Origin: Vagococcus fessus
Lineage (GTDB): Bacteria; Bacillota; Bacilli; Lactobacillales; Vagococcaceae
Assembly: GCF_003987565.1 (NCBI RefSeq)
Contig: NZ_NGJY01000001.1
Coordinates: forward strand, 248,001 to 312,000
Reading direction: 5' to 3'
Length of the DNA: 64,000 bases
Part shown: positions 54,715 to 63,970 of the stretch, in pieces
Position numbering within the stretch: the stretch's first letter is position 1
Layout of the letters: every line of letters begins with the position of its first letter
Program-made: the position numbers and the translations under genes
Notes under the pieces: model-generated
The model's database searches: none
What the model was told of the DNA's origin: nothing
The model's input: only the letters and a program-made list of their open reading frames with translations

Positions 54715-55665
54715 ATGAAACGATCAAAACTATGTAAAATGTTGAATATAAAATACCCTATTTTTCAAGGTGCGATGGCTTGGGTGGCTAAGGCAGAATT
54801 AGCGAGTGCAGTATCTAATGCAGGTGGATTAGGAATTATCGCATCTGGACATGCACCCGCTGAATTTGTAAAAAGTCAAATCGAACAAGCCAAAGCATTA
54901 ACGGACCATCCCTTTGGCGTCAATATAATGTTACTCTCTCCTCATGTTGATGAAGTAGTTGAAGTGGTGTGTCAGTCAGGGGTAAGAGTTGTGACAACAG
55001 GTGCTGGCTCACCAGCTAAATACATGTCTAAATTTAAAGAGGCTAATATTACAGTTATTCCAGTAGTCGCTTCAGTTGCCTTAGCAAGAAGAATGGAAAG
55101 AGACGGAGCAGATGCTGTGATTGTGGAAGGTATGGAAGCAGGTGGACATATTGGAAAGTTAACCACTTTAGCTTTAGTCCCACAAGTTGTAGATGCTGTT
55201 TCAATTCCAGTTATTTCTGCAGGAGGTATTGGAGACGGAAGAGGTGTAGCCGCTGCCTTTATGTTAGGTGTGGATGCCGTTCAACTAGGCACTAGATTTT
55301 TAGTGGCGGAAGAAACAGATATTCACTCAAATTATAAAGAAGCCGTTTTAAAAGCCCGTGATATTGATACCGCTATTACTGGACTCTCTACTGGACACCC
55401 TGTTAGAGGGATTAGAAATAAACTAACACGTCAGTACGACAAAGCGGAACGAGAAGAATTGAAGAAAGACCAACCTGATTGGGACCGATTGGAAGACTTA
55501 GGTAAAGGAGCTCTAAAAAGAGCCGTGGTCGATGGAGATACAGAAAATAGTTCTATGATGGCTGGCCAAATCGCAGGTCTGGTTACGAAAAGAAATCAAA
55601 CGTGTCAAGAAATAATTGATGAATTGGTAGAAGAGTATTATATAGCAATAGAACGTGCGCGATAA
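54715..55665 (+). CDS. fabK: Enoyl-ACP reductase II, FMN-dependent
   Basis: Performs the last reduction of the elongation cycle with an NAD(P)H and FMN, in place of the triclosan-sensitive FabI. The 316-residue TIM-barrel protein of the NMO/2-nitropropane dioxygenase fold has YPIFQGAMAWVAKAELASAVSNAGGLGI at the start. The glycine-rich FMN phosphate loop PVISAGGIGDGRG and GADAVIVEGMEAGGHIG follow. Its position in the fab operon separates it from nitronate monooxygenase. An AGGAG site precedes the ATG. Confidence 0.94.
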   Translation: MKRSKLCKMLNIKYPIFQGAMAWVAKAELASAVSNAGGLGIIASGHAPAEFVKSQIEQAKALTDHPFGVNIMLLSPHVDEVVEVVCQSGVRVVTTGAGSPAKYMSKFKEANITVIPVVASVALARRMERDGADAVIVEGMEAGGHIGKLTTLALVPQVVDAVSIPVISAGGIGDGRGVAAAFMLGVDAVQLGTRFLVAEETDIHSNYKEAVLKARDIDTAITGLSTGHPVRGIRNKLTRQYDKAEREELKKDQPDWDRLEDLGKGALKRAVVDGDTENSSMMAGQIAGLVTKRNQTCQEIIDELVEEYYIAIERAR

Positions 55666-55702
55666 GTAAAGTTCTAAATAGATATATTTAAGGAGGTGCC
55701 AA

Positions 55703-56659
55703 TTGGCTACAGCATTTGTATTTAGTGGTCAAGGATCACAATATATAGGGATGGGAAAAGAATTATATGACACCTATCCAATCGTTCAGTCAGTTGTAGA
55801 CGATGCATCACGGATTTTAAATATCGATATGACTAAACTTTGTTTTGAAGAAAATAATAAACTAAATGAAACAGCCTATACCCAACCGGCAATCTTAACG
55901 ATAAGTGTCGCGATTGCCAAATTATTAATAGAAGAATTTGAAATTAAACCAGATTACTTAGCTGGATTGAGCTTAGGAGAATATAGTGCCCTTGTGATAA
56001 ATGGCACCTTAACTTTTGAAGAAGCTCTATGTCTTGTTCGGAAAAGAGGCACTTTTATGGAAGAGGCTTTTCCGAGTGGACAAGGCGGCATGTCCGCTGT
56101 TATGGGCTTAGCTGCAGAAGAAATAGAGAGTATTTGTAAAGAGATTACTGAAGAACAAAGAGGTTTGGTTAAACCAGCTAATTATAATATGCCAAATCAA
56201 ACTGTTATTTCAGGAGAGATTGCGGCATTAGAGTTGGCTAAGGAACGCTTGACTCAAGCGGGAGCTCGTAAAATAATTCCTTTAAATGTGAGTGGTCCAT
56301 TTCACACGGCATTATTAGAGCCTGCAGCTCAATTATTACAAAATGAATTTAAACCTTTAACTTTGAAAACTGGAAATTATCCTGTCGTTGCAAATGTGAC
56401 GGGAGAGATCATTTCTTTAGATAGTGATGTTAAACAATTATTAGTTTCACAGGTGAAATCACCGGTTTTATGGCAAAAATCAGTTGAGACCTTATATGAG
56501 AATGGGGTTGAAATTTTTATAGAAGTTGGTCCAGGACGTAGTCTTAGTACCTTTATACGAAAAACGGTTAAACAGGTCGCTACTTTTAATGTAGAAGATT
56601 TAAAATCGTTAGAAAAAGTAAGAACAAACTTAACTACAGAGGAGAACAGAAATGTCTAA
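55703..56659 (+). CDS. fabD: Malonyl-CoA:ACP transacylase
   Basis: Transfers malonyl groups from CoA to ACP. The 318-residue protein has the N-terminal FSGQGSQ, the nucleophile Ser90 in GLSLGEYSAL, and His in GPFHTALL. The start is TTG at 55703 with a strong AAGGAGGTG site. It overlaps fabG by 8 bases. Confidence 0.95.
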   Translation: MATAFVFSGQGSQYIGMGKELYDTYPIVQSVVDDASRILNIDMTKLCFEENNKLNETAYTQPAILTISVAIAKLLIEEFEIKPDYLAGLSLGEYSALVINGTLTFEEALCLVRKRGTFMEEAFPSGQGGMSAVMGLAAEEIESICKEITEEQRGLVKPANYNMPNQTVISGEIAALELAKERLTQAGARKIIPLNVSGPFHTALLEPAAQLLQNEFKPLTLKTGNYPVVANVTGEIISLDSDVKQLLVSQVKSPVLWQKSVETLYENGVEIFIEVGPGRSLSTFIRKTVKQVATFNVEDLKSLEKVRTNLTTEENRNV

Positions 56660-57377
56660 AAATAAAGTTGTGATTGTAACTGGAAGTACACGTGGTATTG
56701 GTAAGGCATTAGCTGAGGCATTTTTGAAAGAAGGTCATTCAGTCGTAATCAATGGACGTGGCACTGAAGCACCTGACTGGCTACAAGAATATCAAGAAAC
56801 AAGTTACTACATTCCTGGAAACATTGCAAAACTAGAGGATGCGACAACTTTGATTAACAAAACGGTTGAGCATTTTGGTTGTTTAGACGTCTTAATAAAT
56901 AATGCGGGCATCACACGTGACACGCTTTTGATGCGTATGTCAGAAGAAGATTTTGAAGATGTGATTGCCATAAATCTAACGGGAACATTTAATACAATTA
57001 AAGCAAGTAGCAAACTTTTCTTAAAACAAAGAAGTGGCCATATTATAAATATAGCAAGCGTGGTAGGACAGCTTGGTAATGCAGGTCAAGTTAATTATGC
57101 GGCCAGTAAAGCGGGTGTTATTGGATTGACGAAATCTGTTGCTAGAGAATTAGCGAGCCGTAATATTTACTGTAATGCGATTGCGCCTGGTTTTATTTCA
57201 ACAGAAATGACAGACGTGCTGACTCAAGACCAACAAGAGCAGGCCAAGAACCAAATTCCACTGAAAGCTTTTGGAACAGTACAAGATGTAGCACAAGCTG
57301 CTTTATATTTAGCTAACCAAACATATGTGACAGGACAAGTCCTTAATGTTGATGGTGGCATGGTGATGAACGGTTAA
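56652..57377 (+). CDS. fabG: 3-oxoacyl-ACP reductase
   Basis: Reduces 3-oxoacyl-ACP to 3-hydroxyacyl-ACP with NADPH. The 241-residue short-chain dehydrogenase has GSTRGIGKA (about 11-19) in the Rossmann fold, NNAGITRD, and the catalytic Tyr149/Lys153 in NYAASKAG. The C-terminal VTGQVLNVDGGMVM is typical of FabG. The start overlaps the end of fabD; AGAGGAGA lies within fabD. Confidence 0.95.
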   Translation: MSKNKVVIVTGSTRGIGKALAEAFLKEGHSVVINGRGTEAPDWLQEYQETSYYIPGNIAKLEDATTLINKTVEHFGCLDVLINNAGITRDTLLMRMSEEDFEDVIAINLTGTFNTIKASSKLFLKQRSGHIINIASVVGQLGNAGQVNYAASKAGVIGLTKSVARELASRNIYCNAIAPGFISTEMTDVLTQDQQEQAKNQIPLKAFGTVQDVAQAALYLANQTYVTGQVLNVDGGMVMNG

Positions 57378-57381
57378 ATAA

Positions 57382-57402
57382 CCAATTCAATCAGAGAATT
57401 GG
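57382..57402 (+). repeat. Small inverted repeat between fabG and fabF
   Basis: CCAATTC and GAATTGG, 7 bases apart, can form a short stem just before the fabF ribosome binding site. There is no T-run, so it could be an RNA processing or stability element. Confidence 0.4.
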
Positions 57403-57420
57403 CATAAGGAGAAATAAGTT

Positions 57421-58659
57421 ATGAGAAGAGTAGTTGTAACTGGTTTAGGAGCGATTACCCCATTAGGAAATACAGTATCAGAATTTTGGGATAATGTAAG
57501 ACAAGGTAAGTCGGGTATTGCCCCAATTACACGTTTTGATGCAAGTGAAACAGGTATTACAGTGGCGGCAGAAGTAAAAGATTTCGAACCTATTCAATAC
57601 ATGGAGAAAAAAGCGACAAAACGTATGGATCTTTTTTCAATCTATGGTGTTTCGGCTGCCTTGCAAGCAATGGAAGATAGTAATCTTACTTTAGAATCTA
57701 TTGATCCAGAGCGTTTAGGTGTGATTGCGAGTTCAGGGATTGGCGGAATGACGACCATTCAAGAACAAGTTATCAAAATGTCTACAAAAGGTCCACAACG
57801 TGTAGCCCCATTATTTGTACCTATGGCGATTGGCAATATGGTTGCTGGTAATATCTCTTATTATATTGGAGCAAAAGGAATATCAACTTCGATTGTTACC
57901 GCATGTGCATCAGGGACTAACGCTATTGGTGAAGCTTACCGAACAATTAAACACGGTTATGCCGATGCCATTGTTGCAGGTGGTGCTGAGGCAACGATTT
58001 GTGAAATCGGAATATCTGGTTTTGGTGCTTTGACAGCGTTAACAAAAGAAACAGACCCAACTAGAGCGTCTATCCCATTTGATAAAGACCGTTCAGGTTT
58101 TGTTATGGGAGAAGGATCTGGAATGCTTGTATTAGAAGAATTGGAACATGCACAAAAACGTAATGCTAAGATATACGGCGAAGTAGTAGGATATGGTGCA
58201 ACAAGTGATGCGTACCATATGACTAGCCCAAATCCAGATGGTTCAGGAGCGGGACGTGCCATGATGCAAGCTATGGAAGAAGCCTCAATAACAGCTAGTG
58301 ACTTAGGTTATATCAATGCCCATGGAACAAGTACACCAAATAACGATTCAGCAGAAACAACAGCGATTAAATATGCTCTTGGTGAAGAGGCCTCTAACGT
58401 GGCTATTTCAAGTACAAAGAGTATGATTGGTCATTTACTAGGAGCGGCTGGAGCAGTCGAAGGGATTGTTTGTCTTAAAGCTCTTACAGACCAATTTGTT
58501 CCACCAACATTAGGATTAAAAAATAACGATCCGTTGTGTGATTTGGATTATGTTCCAAATGAAGGCAGGGAGACTAATTTAACTTATGCAATGAGTAACT
58601 CATTAGGATTTGGTGGGCACAATGCCGTTTGCCTCTTTAAAAAGTGGGAGGAAGCATAA
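57421..58659 (+). CDS. fabF: 3-oxoacyl-ACP synthase II
   Basis: Condenses malonyl-ACP with growing acyl-ACP chains. The 412-residue thiolase-fold protein carries the catalytic Cys162 in TACASGTNA, the first His in NAHGTSTPNND and the second in IGHLLGAAG. AAGGAGAAATAAGTT lies before the ATG. The accB GTG follows the stop without a gap. Confidence 0.96.
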   Translation: MRRVVVTGLGAITPLGNTVSEFWDNVRQGKSGIAPITRFDASETGITVAAEVKDFEPIQYMEKKATKRMDLFSIYGVSAALQAMEDSNLTLESIDPERLGVIASSGIGGMTTIQEQVIKMSTKGPQRVAPLFVPMAIGNMVAGNISYYIGAKGISTSIVTACASGTNAIGEAYRTIKHGYADAIVAGGAEATICEIGISGFGALTALTKETDPTRASIPFDKDRSGFVMGEGSGMLVLEELEHAQKRNAKIYGEVVGYGATSDAYHMTSPNPDGSGAGRAMMQAMEEASITASDLGYINAHGTSTPNNDSAETTAIKYALGEEASNVAISSTKSMIGHLLGAAGAVEGIVCLKALTDQFVPPTLGLKNNDPLCDLDYVPNEGRETNLTYAMSNSLGFGGHNAVCLFKKWEEA

Positions 58660-59124
58660 GTGAAAAATAACGAATTAAAAGGCTTAATTACTTATATTGA
58701 TCAAAGTTCTATTAGAGAGTTTAATTTGGAAACCAGTGACTACAAGTTATACGTTAATAAAAATGAGATAAATACTTTAACAAAACAAGATACAGTAATA
58801 AATGAGGAATCATCAGTTGCAGAAATATCAGATAATCAGGTTGTTCCAACAGCTGAAAAAAATACTGTCGCAACACCAACTGAGGGCGAATTTATAACGT
58901 CTCCGTTAGTAGGAATTGCTTATACAAGCAGTGATCCAACAAGTAGTCCATTTAAACAAGTTGGAGATACTGTTGAAGTTGGTGAAACAGTTTGTATTGT
59001 TGAATCAATGAAGATAATGAATGATATTCCGAGTCCTGTATCAGGGACTATCTCGAAAGTTTTATTTAGTAATGAAGAGGTTGTAGAGTATGGACAACTA
59101 TTATTTGAAGTTGAGAGCAAGTAA
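58660..59124 (+). CDS. accB: Biotin carboxyl carrier protein of acetyl-CoA carboxylase
   Basis: Carries CO2 on a biotin attached to Lys118 in VESMKIMND of its C-terminal biotinyl domain (about 80-154). A charged linker (about 45-75) joins it to a short N-terminal domain. The start is GTG, directly after the fabF stop, with GGGAGG inside fabF. The birA gene downstream encodes the likely enzyme that biotinylates it. Confidence 0.94.
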   Translation: MKNNELKGLITYIDQSSIREFNLETSDYKLYVNKNEINTLTKQDTVINEESSVAEISDNQVVPTAEKNTVATPTEGEFITSPLVGIAYTSSDPTSSPFKQVGDTVEVGETVCIVESMKIMNDIPSPVSGTISKVLFSNEEVVEYGQLLFEVESK

Positions 59125-59154
59125 GTAAAATTAACCTAATTGGAGGGCACTAAC

Positions 59155-59586
59155 ATGCAATTAAATGTACAAGAAATTATGGAAATTATCCCAAATCGTT
59201 ACCCTATTATGATGGTCGATCGTGTTCTAGAATTAGAACCAGGTAAGCGAGTGGTTGCTATTAAAAATGTAACCTACAATGAACATTTCTTCCCAGGGCA
59301 TTTTCCAGGAGAACCTGTTATGCCAGGTGTCCTTATTTTAGAAGCATTAGCTCAGACAGGGTCAATTCCTTTGCTGAAAAGTCCTGAATTTGAAGGTCAA
59401 ACTGGTTATTTAGGTGGCATAGATAAAGTTAAATTCCGTCAAAAAGTTGTTCCAGGTGATGTTCTGAAGATGGAAATGACAATTATTAAACAAAAAGGAA
59501 ATATTGGTGTAGGAAAAGCTATCGCTTATGTGGAAGATAAAAAAGTCTGTGAAGCTTTAATGACCTTTATTATTGGAGCAAAATAA
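59155..59586 (+). CDS. fabZ: 3-hydroxyacyl-ACP dehydratase
   Basis: Removes water from 3-hydroxyacyl-ACP to give trans-2-enoyl-ACP. The 143-residue hotdog protein has the catalytic His in FFPGHFPGEPVMPGV and the Glu in LILEALAQ. ATG at 59155 after TTGGAGGGCAC is preferred over an in-frame TTG at 59140. It could also act as an isomerase, as FabN does in E. faecalis, but sequence alone does not tell. Its stop overlaps the accC start. Confidence 0.93.
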   Translation: MQLNVQEIMEIIPNRYPIMMVDRVLELEPGKRVVAIKNVTYNEHFFPGHFPGEPVMPGVLILEALAQTGSIPLLKSPEFEGQTGYLGGIDKVKFRQKVVPGDVLKMEMTIIKQKGNIGVGKAIAYVEDKKVCEALMTFIIGAK

Positions 59587-60944
59587 TGTTTAACAAAGTA
59601 CTTATTGCTAATAGAGGTGAAATCGCCGTTAGAATAATCCGTGCTTGCCAAGAGATGGGAATTGCAACAGTTGCAGTTTATTCTGAGGCTGACCGTTATG
59701 CACTTCATGTTGAGCTAGCAGACGAAGCGGTCTGTATTGGACCGGCTCATGCTATCGATTCTTATTTAAATCAGCAGCAACTTTTAAGTGCGTCTATACT
59801 AACAGGAGCAGAGGCTATTCATCCCGGTTTTGGTTTTCTATCAGAAAATAGTACCTTTTCCGCTATGTGTCAGGACTGTCAGATAGCCTTTATCGGTCCA
59901 AATCATGACACTATTGAATTAATGGGAAATAAGATAAATGCCAGAAAAACTATGATAGAAGCGGGTGTTCCTGTCATTCCAGGTAGTGATGGAAAAATCG
60001 CGACAGTAGATGAAGCAAAACAAATCGCAGAACTTATCGGCTATCCTTTAATGATAAAAGCTGCAGCTGGTGGCGGTGGAAAAGGGATTAGGAAAGTTCT
60101 TAACCCTGGTGAGTTAGTCAGTCAATTTCAAAGTGCCCAACAAGAAGCTTTATCGGCTTTTGGTAATGATGACATGTATATTGAGAAAATAATTTACCCA
60201 GCTAGACATATTGAGATTCAAATTTTAGGAGATAAGTTTGGGAATAGCGTGCATTTAGGAGAACGAGATTGTTCTCTTCAACGCCACAATCAAAAAGTCT
60301 TAGAAACAGCTCCGGCGATAGATTTATCTGAGAATACGAGAGTTAAAATATGTCAATCTGCTGTTCAGGCAGCAAAAGCCGTGTCTTATGAAAATGCAGG
60401 AACAATTGAATTTTTAGTAGATGAAGATGATAATTTTTATTTCATGGAAATGAATACAAGAATTCAAGTAGAGCACCCGGTTACAGAGATGATTACAGGG
60501 ATAGATATTGTAAAAAAACAGATTGAACTAGCTTACGGTCAACCTTTAAACCTAATACAAGAAGATATTTCATTTAAAGGATTTAGTATTGAATGTCGCA
60601 TTAATGCAGAAGACCCAAGTTTTAATTTCGCACCAGTACCAGGGCGTCTTACTCATCTGCACTTACCAAGTGGAGGGATGGGCCTTAGAGTAGAAAGTGC
60701 GATGTATTCAGGCTGTGACATTTCACCGTACTATGATTCAATGATTGCAAAAATTATTACTCATGGGGAGACAAAACTAGAAGCCATTTCTAAAATGCAA
60801 CGTGCTTTATCAGAATTAAATGTTGAGGGAATTGCCACAAATAAACAATTTCAACTTGATTTAATTGCAGATTCGGCTATTTTAGAGGGACATTACGATA
60901 CAAGTTTCTTAGAAGAAAAATTTTTACCTAAATGGTTTGATTAG
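59586..60944 (+). CDS. accC: Biotin carboxylase subunit of acetyl-CoA carboxylase
   Basis: Carboxylates the biotin on AccB using ATP and bicarbonate. The 452-residue ATP-grasp enzyme shows NRGEIAVRIIRA at the N-terminus, the glycine loop AAAGGGGKGIR, ERDCSLQRHNQKV, and the FMEMNTRIQVEHPVTEM metal-binding block. The ATG shares its A with the fabZ stop (TAATG), so translation is coupled. Confidence 0.96.
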   Translation: MFNKVLIANRGEIAVRIIRACQEMGIATVAVYSEADRYALHVELADEAVCIGPAHAIDSYLNQQQLLSASILTGAEAIHPGFGFLSENSTFSAMCQDCQIAFIGPNHDTIELMGNKINARKTMIEAGVPVIPGSDGKIATVDEAKQIAELIGYPLMIKAAAGGGGKGIRKVLNPGELVSQFQSAQQEALSAFGNDDMYIEKIIYPARHIEIQILGDKFGNSVHLGERDCSLQRHNQKVLETAPAIDLSENTRVKICQSAVQAAKAVSYENAGTIEFLVDEDDNFYFMEMNTRIQVEHPVTEMITGIDIVKKQIELAYGQPLNLIQEDISFKGFSIECRINAEDPSFNFAPVPGRLTHLHLPSGGMGLRVESAMYSGCDISPYYDSMIAKIITHGETKLEAISKMQRALSELNVEGIATNKQFQLDLIADSAILEGHYDTSFLEEKFLPKWFD

Positions 60945-60970
60945 TTAACAGTTAGGAGGTGTAACTGCCT

Positions 60971-61846
60971 ATGGGATTATTTAAAAAGAAGAGACAGTAT
61001 ATACCGATTGCCACAAAACAATCTTCAGATATACAGTTACCAAAACCTAGCGTTCCTGATGATATGTGGGTTCAGTGCGAGTCGTGTAGGAAAGCTATTT
61101 ATGTTAAAAGTATAACAGCTTACCGGACATGTCCTCACTGTGACTTTGCATTTAAATTAGGTGCGAGAGATCGACTGGAATTGATTTGTGATAGGGATAC
61201 ATTTGAAGAAATCGACAGTACCATAATGGGACAAGATAAACTAAATTTTCCAGGTTATCAAGAAAAAATTTGTACTGAACAAGCTAAAAGTGGCTTAACA
61301 GAAGCGGTTGTTACTGGAAAAGCAACTATTAATACAGTACCAACTATGATTGCTGTTATGGATAGTCAGTTTATGATGGGCAGTATGGGTCAAGCAGTTG
61401 GTGAGAAGATTACGCGTTTATTTGAACAGGCAACTGAAAAGTGTTTACCTGTTGTTATTTTTACAGCTTCAGGTGGGGCTCGTATGCAAGAAGGTATTAT
61501 ATCCTTAATGCAGATGGCCAAAATAACAAATGCAGTGAAGCGACATAGTAATCAAGGTCTTTTTTATTTAACGGTTTTAACAGACCCAACATTGGGCGGC
61601 GTAACAGCTAGTTTTGCCATGGATGGTGATATCATTCTAGCAGAACCTAATGCTCGAATAGGCTTTGCAGGAGCTCGAGTAATTGAACAAACGATTCAAC
61701 AAAAACTACCAGATGATTTCCAACGTGCTGAATTTTTATTAGACCATGGTTTTATTGATAAAATTGTACCTAGAGAAGAACTCAAAGAAACGATAGGTAA
61801 GTTTTTAGAATTTCATTGTCAAAGCAAGGAGGATAATGATGGTTAA
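60971..61846 (+). CDS. accD: Acetyl-CoA carboxylase carboxyltransferase beta subunit
   Basis: Together with AccA, transfers the carboxyl group from biotin to acetyl-CoA. The 291-residue protein has a zinc ribbon (CESC near 35-38 and CPHC near 54-57) followed by the carboxyltransferase domain (GSMGQAVGEKI, FTASGGARMQEG, DPTLGGVTASFAM). It overlaps accA by 11 bases or fewer. TTAGGAGGTGTAACTGCCT contains its ribosome binding site. Confidence 0.96.
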   Translation: MGLFKKKRQYIPIATKQSSDIQLPKPSVPDDMWVQCESCRKAIYVKSITAYRTCPHCDFAFKLGARDRLELICDRDTFEEIDSTIMGQDKLNFPGYQEKICTEQAKSGLTEAVVTGKATINTVPTMIAVMDSQFMMGSMGQAVGEKITRLFEQATEKCLPVVIFTASGGARMQEGIISLMQMAKITNAVKRHSNQGLFYLTVLTDPTLGGVTASFAMDGDIILAEPNARIGFAGARVIEQTIQQKLPDDFQRAEFLLDHGFIDKIVPREELKETIGKFLEFHCQSKEDNDG

Positions 61847-62627
61847 AAAAAGTCCAAACGAAATTGTAGCGATTGCGAGACAACTCTCTCGACTAAGCCC
61901 CCTTGATTATATTGATACTATTTTTGATGGGTTTATCGAATGTCATGGAGATAGATTTTTAGGTGATGATCAAGCTTTAATTGGAGGTTTAGCCTATCTT
62001 GATAAGCAACCGGTCACGATTTTAGCGATACAAAAAGGGCGAGATTTGGAAGAAAATATGAAACGTAACTTTGGCTCTCCTCATCCGGAAGGGTATCAAA
62101 AAGCCTATCGTTTAATGAAGCAAGCAGAAAAATTTAATAGACCTGTTATTACATTTATTAATACACCTGGAGCTTTTTGCGGTATAGAAGCAGAAGAAAG
62201 AGGAGCGGGCGCTGCTATTGCCAAATGTCTAATGGCGTTAAGTGATTTAAACGTTCCGACTCTAGCTATTTTTACTGGTGAAGGAGGAAGCGGTGGTGCG
62301 TTGGCACTAGCTTTAACAGACCGAATTATGATGTTAGAACATAGTATTTACTCTATTTTATCACCAGAAGGTTTTGCTTCAATTTTATGGAAAGATACAA
62401 GTCGTACAAATGAAGCGGCTGATTTAATGAAGTTAACGGCAGATGAGTTAAATCAACTAGGTGTGGTAGATGAGATCGTGTACGAAACAGATGATGATGG
62501 AGAGTTAAGTTCAAATCAAATTATATCAAACTTAAAACGTGTATTAGAGAAGGAACTCAGCAAGTTACAAAACTTAGAGTTAGAAGAGTTACTTGAACAA
62601 CGTTATGCTAAATATCGTAAATTTTAA
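61836..62627 (+). CDS. accA: Acetyl-CoA carboxylase carboxyltransferase alpha subunit
   Basis: The second carboxyltransferase subunit, a crotonase-fold protein of 263 residues with YIDTIFDGFIECHGDRFLGDD, FGSPHPEGYQKAYRLMKQAE, INTPGAFCGIEAEERG and GEGGSGGALALA. Two in-frame ATGs, 61836 and 61839, are possible; AAGGAGG (61826-61832) is better spaced for 61839. It completes the accBCDA set and is followed by birA after 21 bases. Confidence 0.95.
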   Translation: MMVKKSPNEIVAIARQLSRLSPLDYIDTIFDGFIECHGDRFLGDDQALIGGLAYLDKQPVTILAIQKGRDLEENMKRNFGSPHPEGYQKAYRLMKQAEKFNRPVITFINTPGAFCGIEAEERGAGAAIAKCLMALSDLNVPTLAIFTGEGGSGGALALALTDRIMMLEHSIYSILSPEGFASILWKDTSRTNEAADLMKLTADELNQLGVVDEIVYETDDDGELSSNQIISNLKRVLEKELSKLQNLELEELLEQRYAKYRKF

Positions 62628-62648
62628 TTAGGGATGTGACATGAAAAG

Positions 62649-63440
62649 ATGATTGAAAAAATAATGATTCAAGATGATTTGTTTCATTTTGAGCATCTTA
62701 GTGACGTAACATCTACTAATATAGTGGCAAAGCAATGTAAAATTAAAGACGTTTCTAAAAATTGGATAATAGTCTCAGATTGTCAAAGTGCAGGGTACGG
62801 AAGATTTGGTCGTCAGTTTTATTCACCGAGAGAGTCAGGGCTTTATCTAACTTTCACTCTCCCTTCACGATTTAAGATAACAGAGGATGATTGTCTAACC
62901 TTTTTAGCCGCTTTAGCTGTTGCTATGGAAATAGAAGAAAGAACTACCCAATCGCCTGCTATAAAATGGGTGAATGATGTCTATTTACATGGTAAGAAAG
63001 TAGCTGGAATCTTAGCGGAAAGCACTTTTTTTCCAGTGGGCAATCAAAATTTAATGATAGGTATCGGTATTAATATAAGTCGTAATGAAAAAGAGGATGA
63101 ACCAGAAGACTTGCGGAACAAAAGAGGTTTTCTATTCAAAGATCAGATAGAATTGACGGCACAAGATAAAAAAGACTGGGCTATTTCACTTGTTAATCGT
63201 ATTGTAGAAATGCTTGAAGATAATAAGACATCAGATTATATAAACGCTTATCAAACTAAATGTTTCACTTTAAATCAAATTATTTCATGGAAGAAGAATG
63301 GAAGAACAATGGTCGGACGAGCTGAAAAATTAACACCTCGTGGGGAGTTAGTTGTCAAAATGGAAAGCGGTCGTGATGAAATCCTTAATCATGGTGATAC
63401 AAGCATCTTAGCTTATGAAAAAGAGGGCCTAAAACGGTGA
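62649..63440 (+). CDS. birA: Biotin-protein ligase without DNA-binding domain
   Basis: Attaches biotin to AccB via biotinyl-AMP. The 263-residue protein has the catalytic landmarks SDVTSTN, the SAGYGRFGRQFYSPRESGLYLTF region corresponding to the biotin-binding GRGRxGR loop (here GYGRFGR), and KWVNDVYLHGKKVAGIL with the key Lys. There is no N-terminal helix-turn-helix, so it is a monofunctional ligase rather than a bifunctional repressor. It overlaps bioY by four bases. Confidence 0.91.
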   Translation: MIEKIMIQDDLFHFEHLSDVTSTNIVAKQCKIKDVSKNWIIVSDCQSAGYGRFGRQFYSPRESGLYLTFTLPSRFKITEDDCLTFLAALAVAMEIEERTTQSPAIKWVNDVYLHGKKVAGILAESTFFPVGNQNLMIGIGINISRNEKEDEPEDLRNKRGFLFKDQIELTAQDKKDWAISLVNRIVEMLEDNKTSDYINAYQTKCFTLNQIISWKKNGRTMVGRAEKLTPRGELVVKMESGRDEILNHGDTSILAYEKEGLKR

Positions 63441-63940
63441 GAAAACAGTTACCTAAAATTGCCTTATTAGGAGCTCTTTCCTTTATAAGTGGGTATTTAT
63501 CATTGCCAATAGGACCTGTTCCCATAACACTTCAAACTCTGGTGGTACTTTTAGCAGGTGTTATTCTATCTCCTAAAGAAGCAGCATGGTCACAGATTAT
63601 ACATTTCTTATTAAAGTTTCTAACAATGGGATTTGGCTTAGTGATACTCCCTAGTTTTGGATTTTTAATAAGTTTTCCAGTGATAGCCAGTCTACTTTCA
63701 TGGTATTACCGAAACTATCATAGGGAATCAAAGTATTTGATTATAGGGATAGTAATGGCAACACTACTATCATACGTTATAGGGTTAACCTATATGTGGG
63801 TTGTATTAGTTAAGATACAAGAAAATTCCTTTACATTAGTGCAAATTATACAAATGGGCATGTTGGTATTTATTCCAGGTGATGTAGTAAAAGGATTAGT
63901 AGCTTACCGTATTGCGAAAAGAATAAAAATAAGTTATTAA
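63437..63940 (+). CDS. bioY: Biotin transporter, ECF S component BioY
   Basis: A 167-residue membrane protein with about six spans that binds biotin for an ECF transporter. The family blocks SLPIGPVPITLQTLVVLLAGVIL and FIPGDVVKGLVAYRIAKRI are clear. GTG start overlaps the birA stop. Placement after birA at the end of the acetyl-CoA carboxylase operon ties biotin import to its main use in fatty acid synthesis. A terminator follows. Confidence 0.92.
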   Translation: MRKQLPKIALLGALSFISGYLSLPIGPVPITLQTLVVLLAGVILSPKEAAWSQIIHFLLKFLTMGFGLVILPSFGFLISFPVIASLLSWYYRNYHRESKYLIIGIVMATLLSYVIGLTYMWVVLVKIQENSFTLVQIIQMGMLVFIPGDVVKGLVAYRIAKRIKISY

Positions 63941-63970
63941 AAACTACTCAATTTAGGGTAGTTTTTTTTA
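63940..63970 (+). terminator. Terminator after bioY
   Basis: AAACTAC and GGTAGTTT pair around a short AT-rich loop, followed by a T-run. It probably ends the whole fab-acc-bir-bio unit. Confidence 0.82.
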
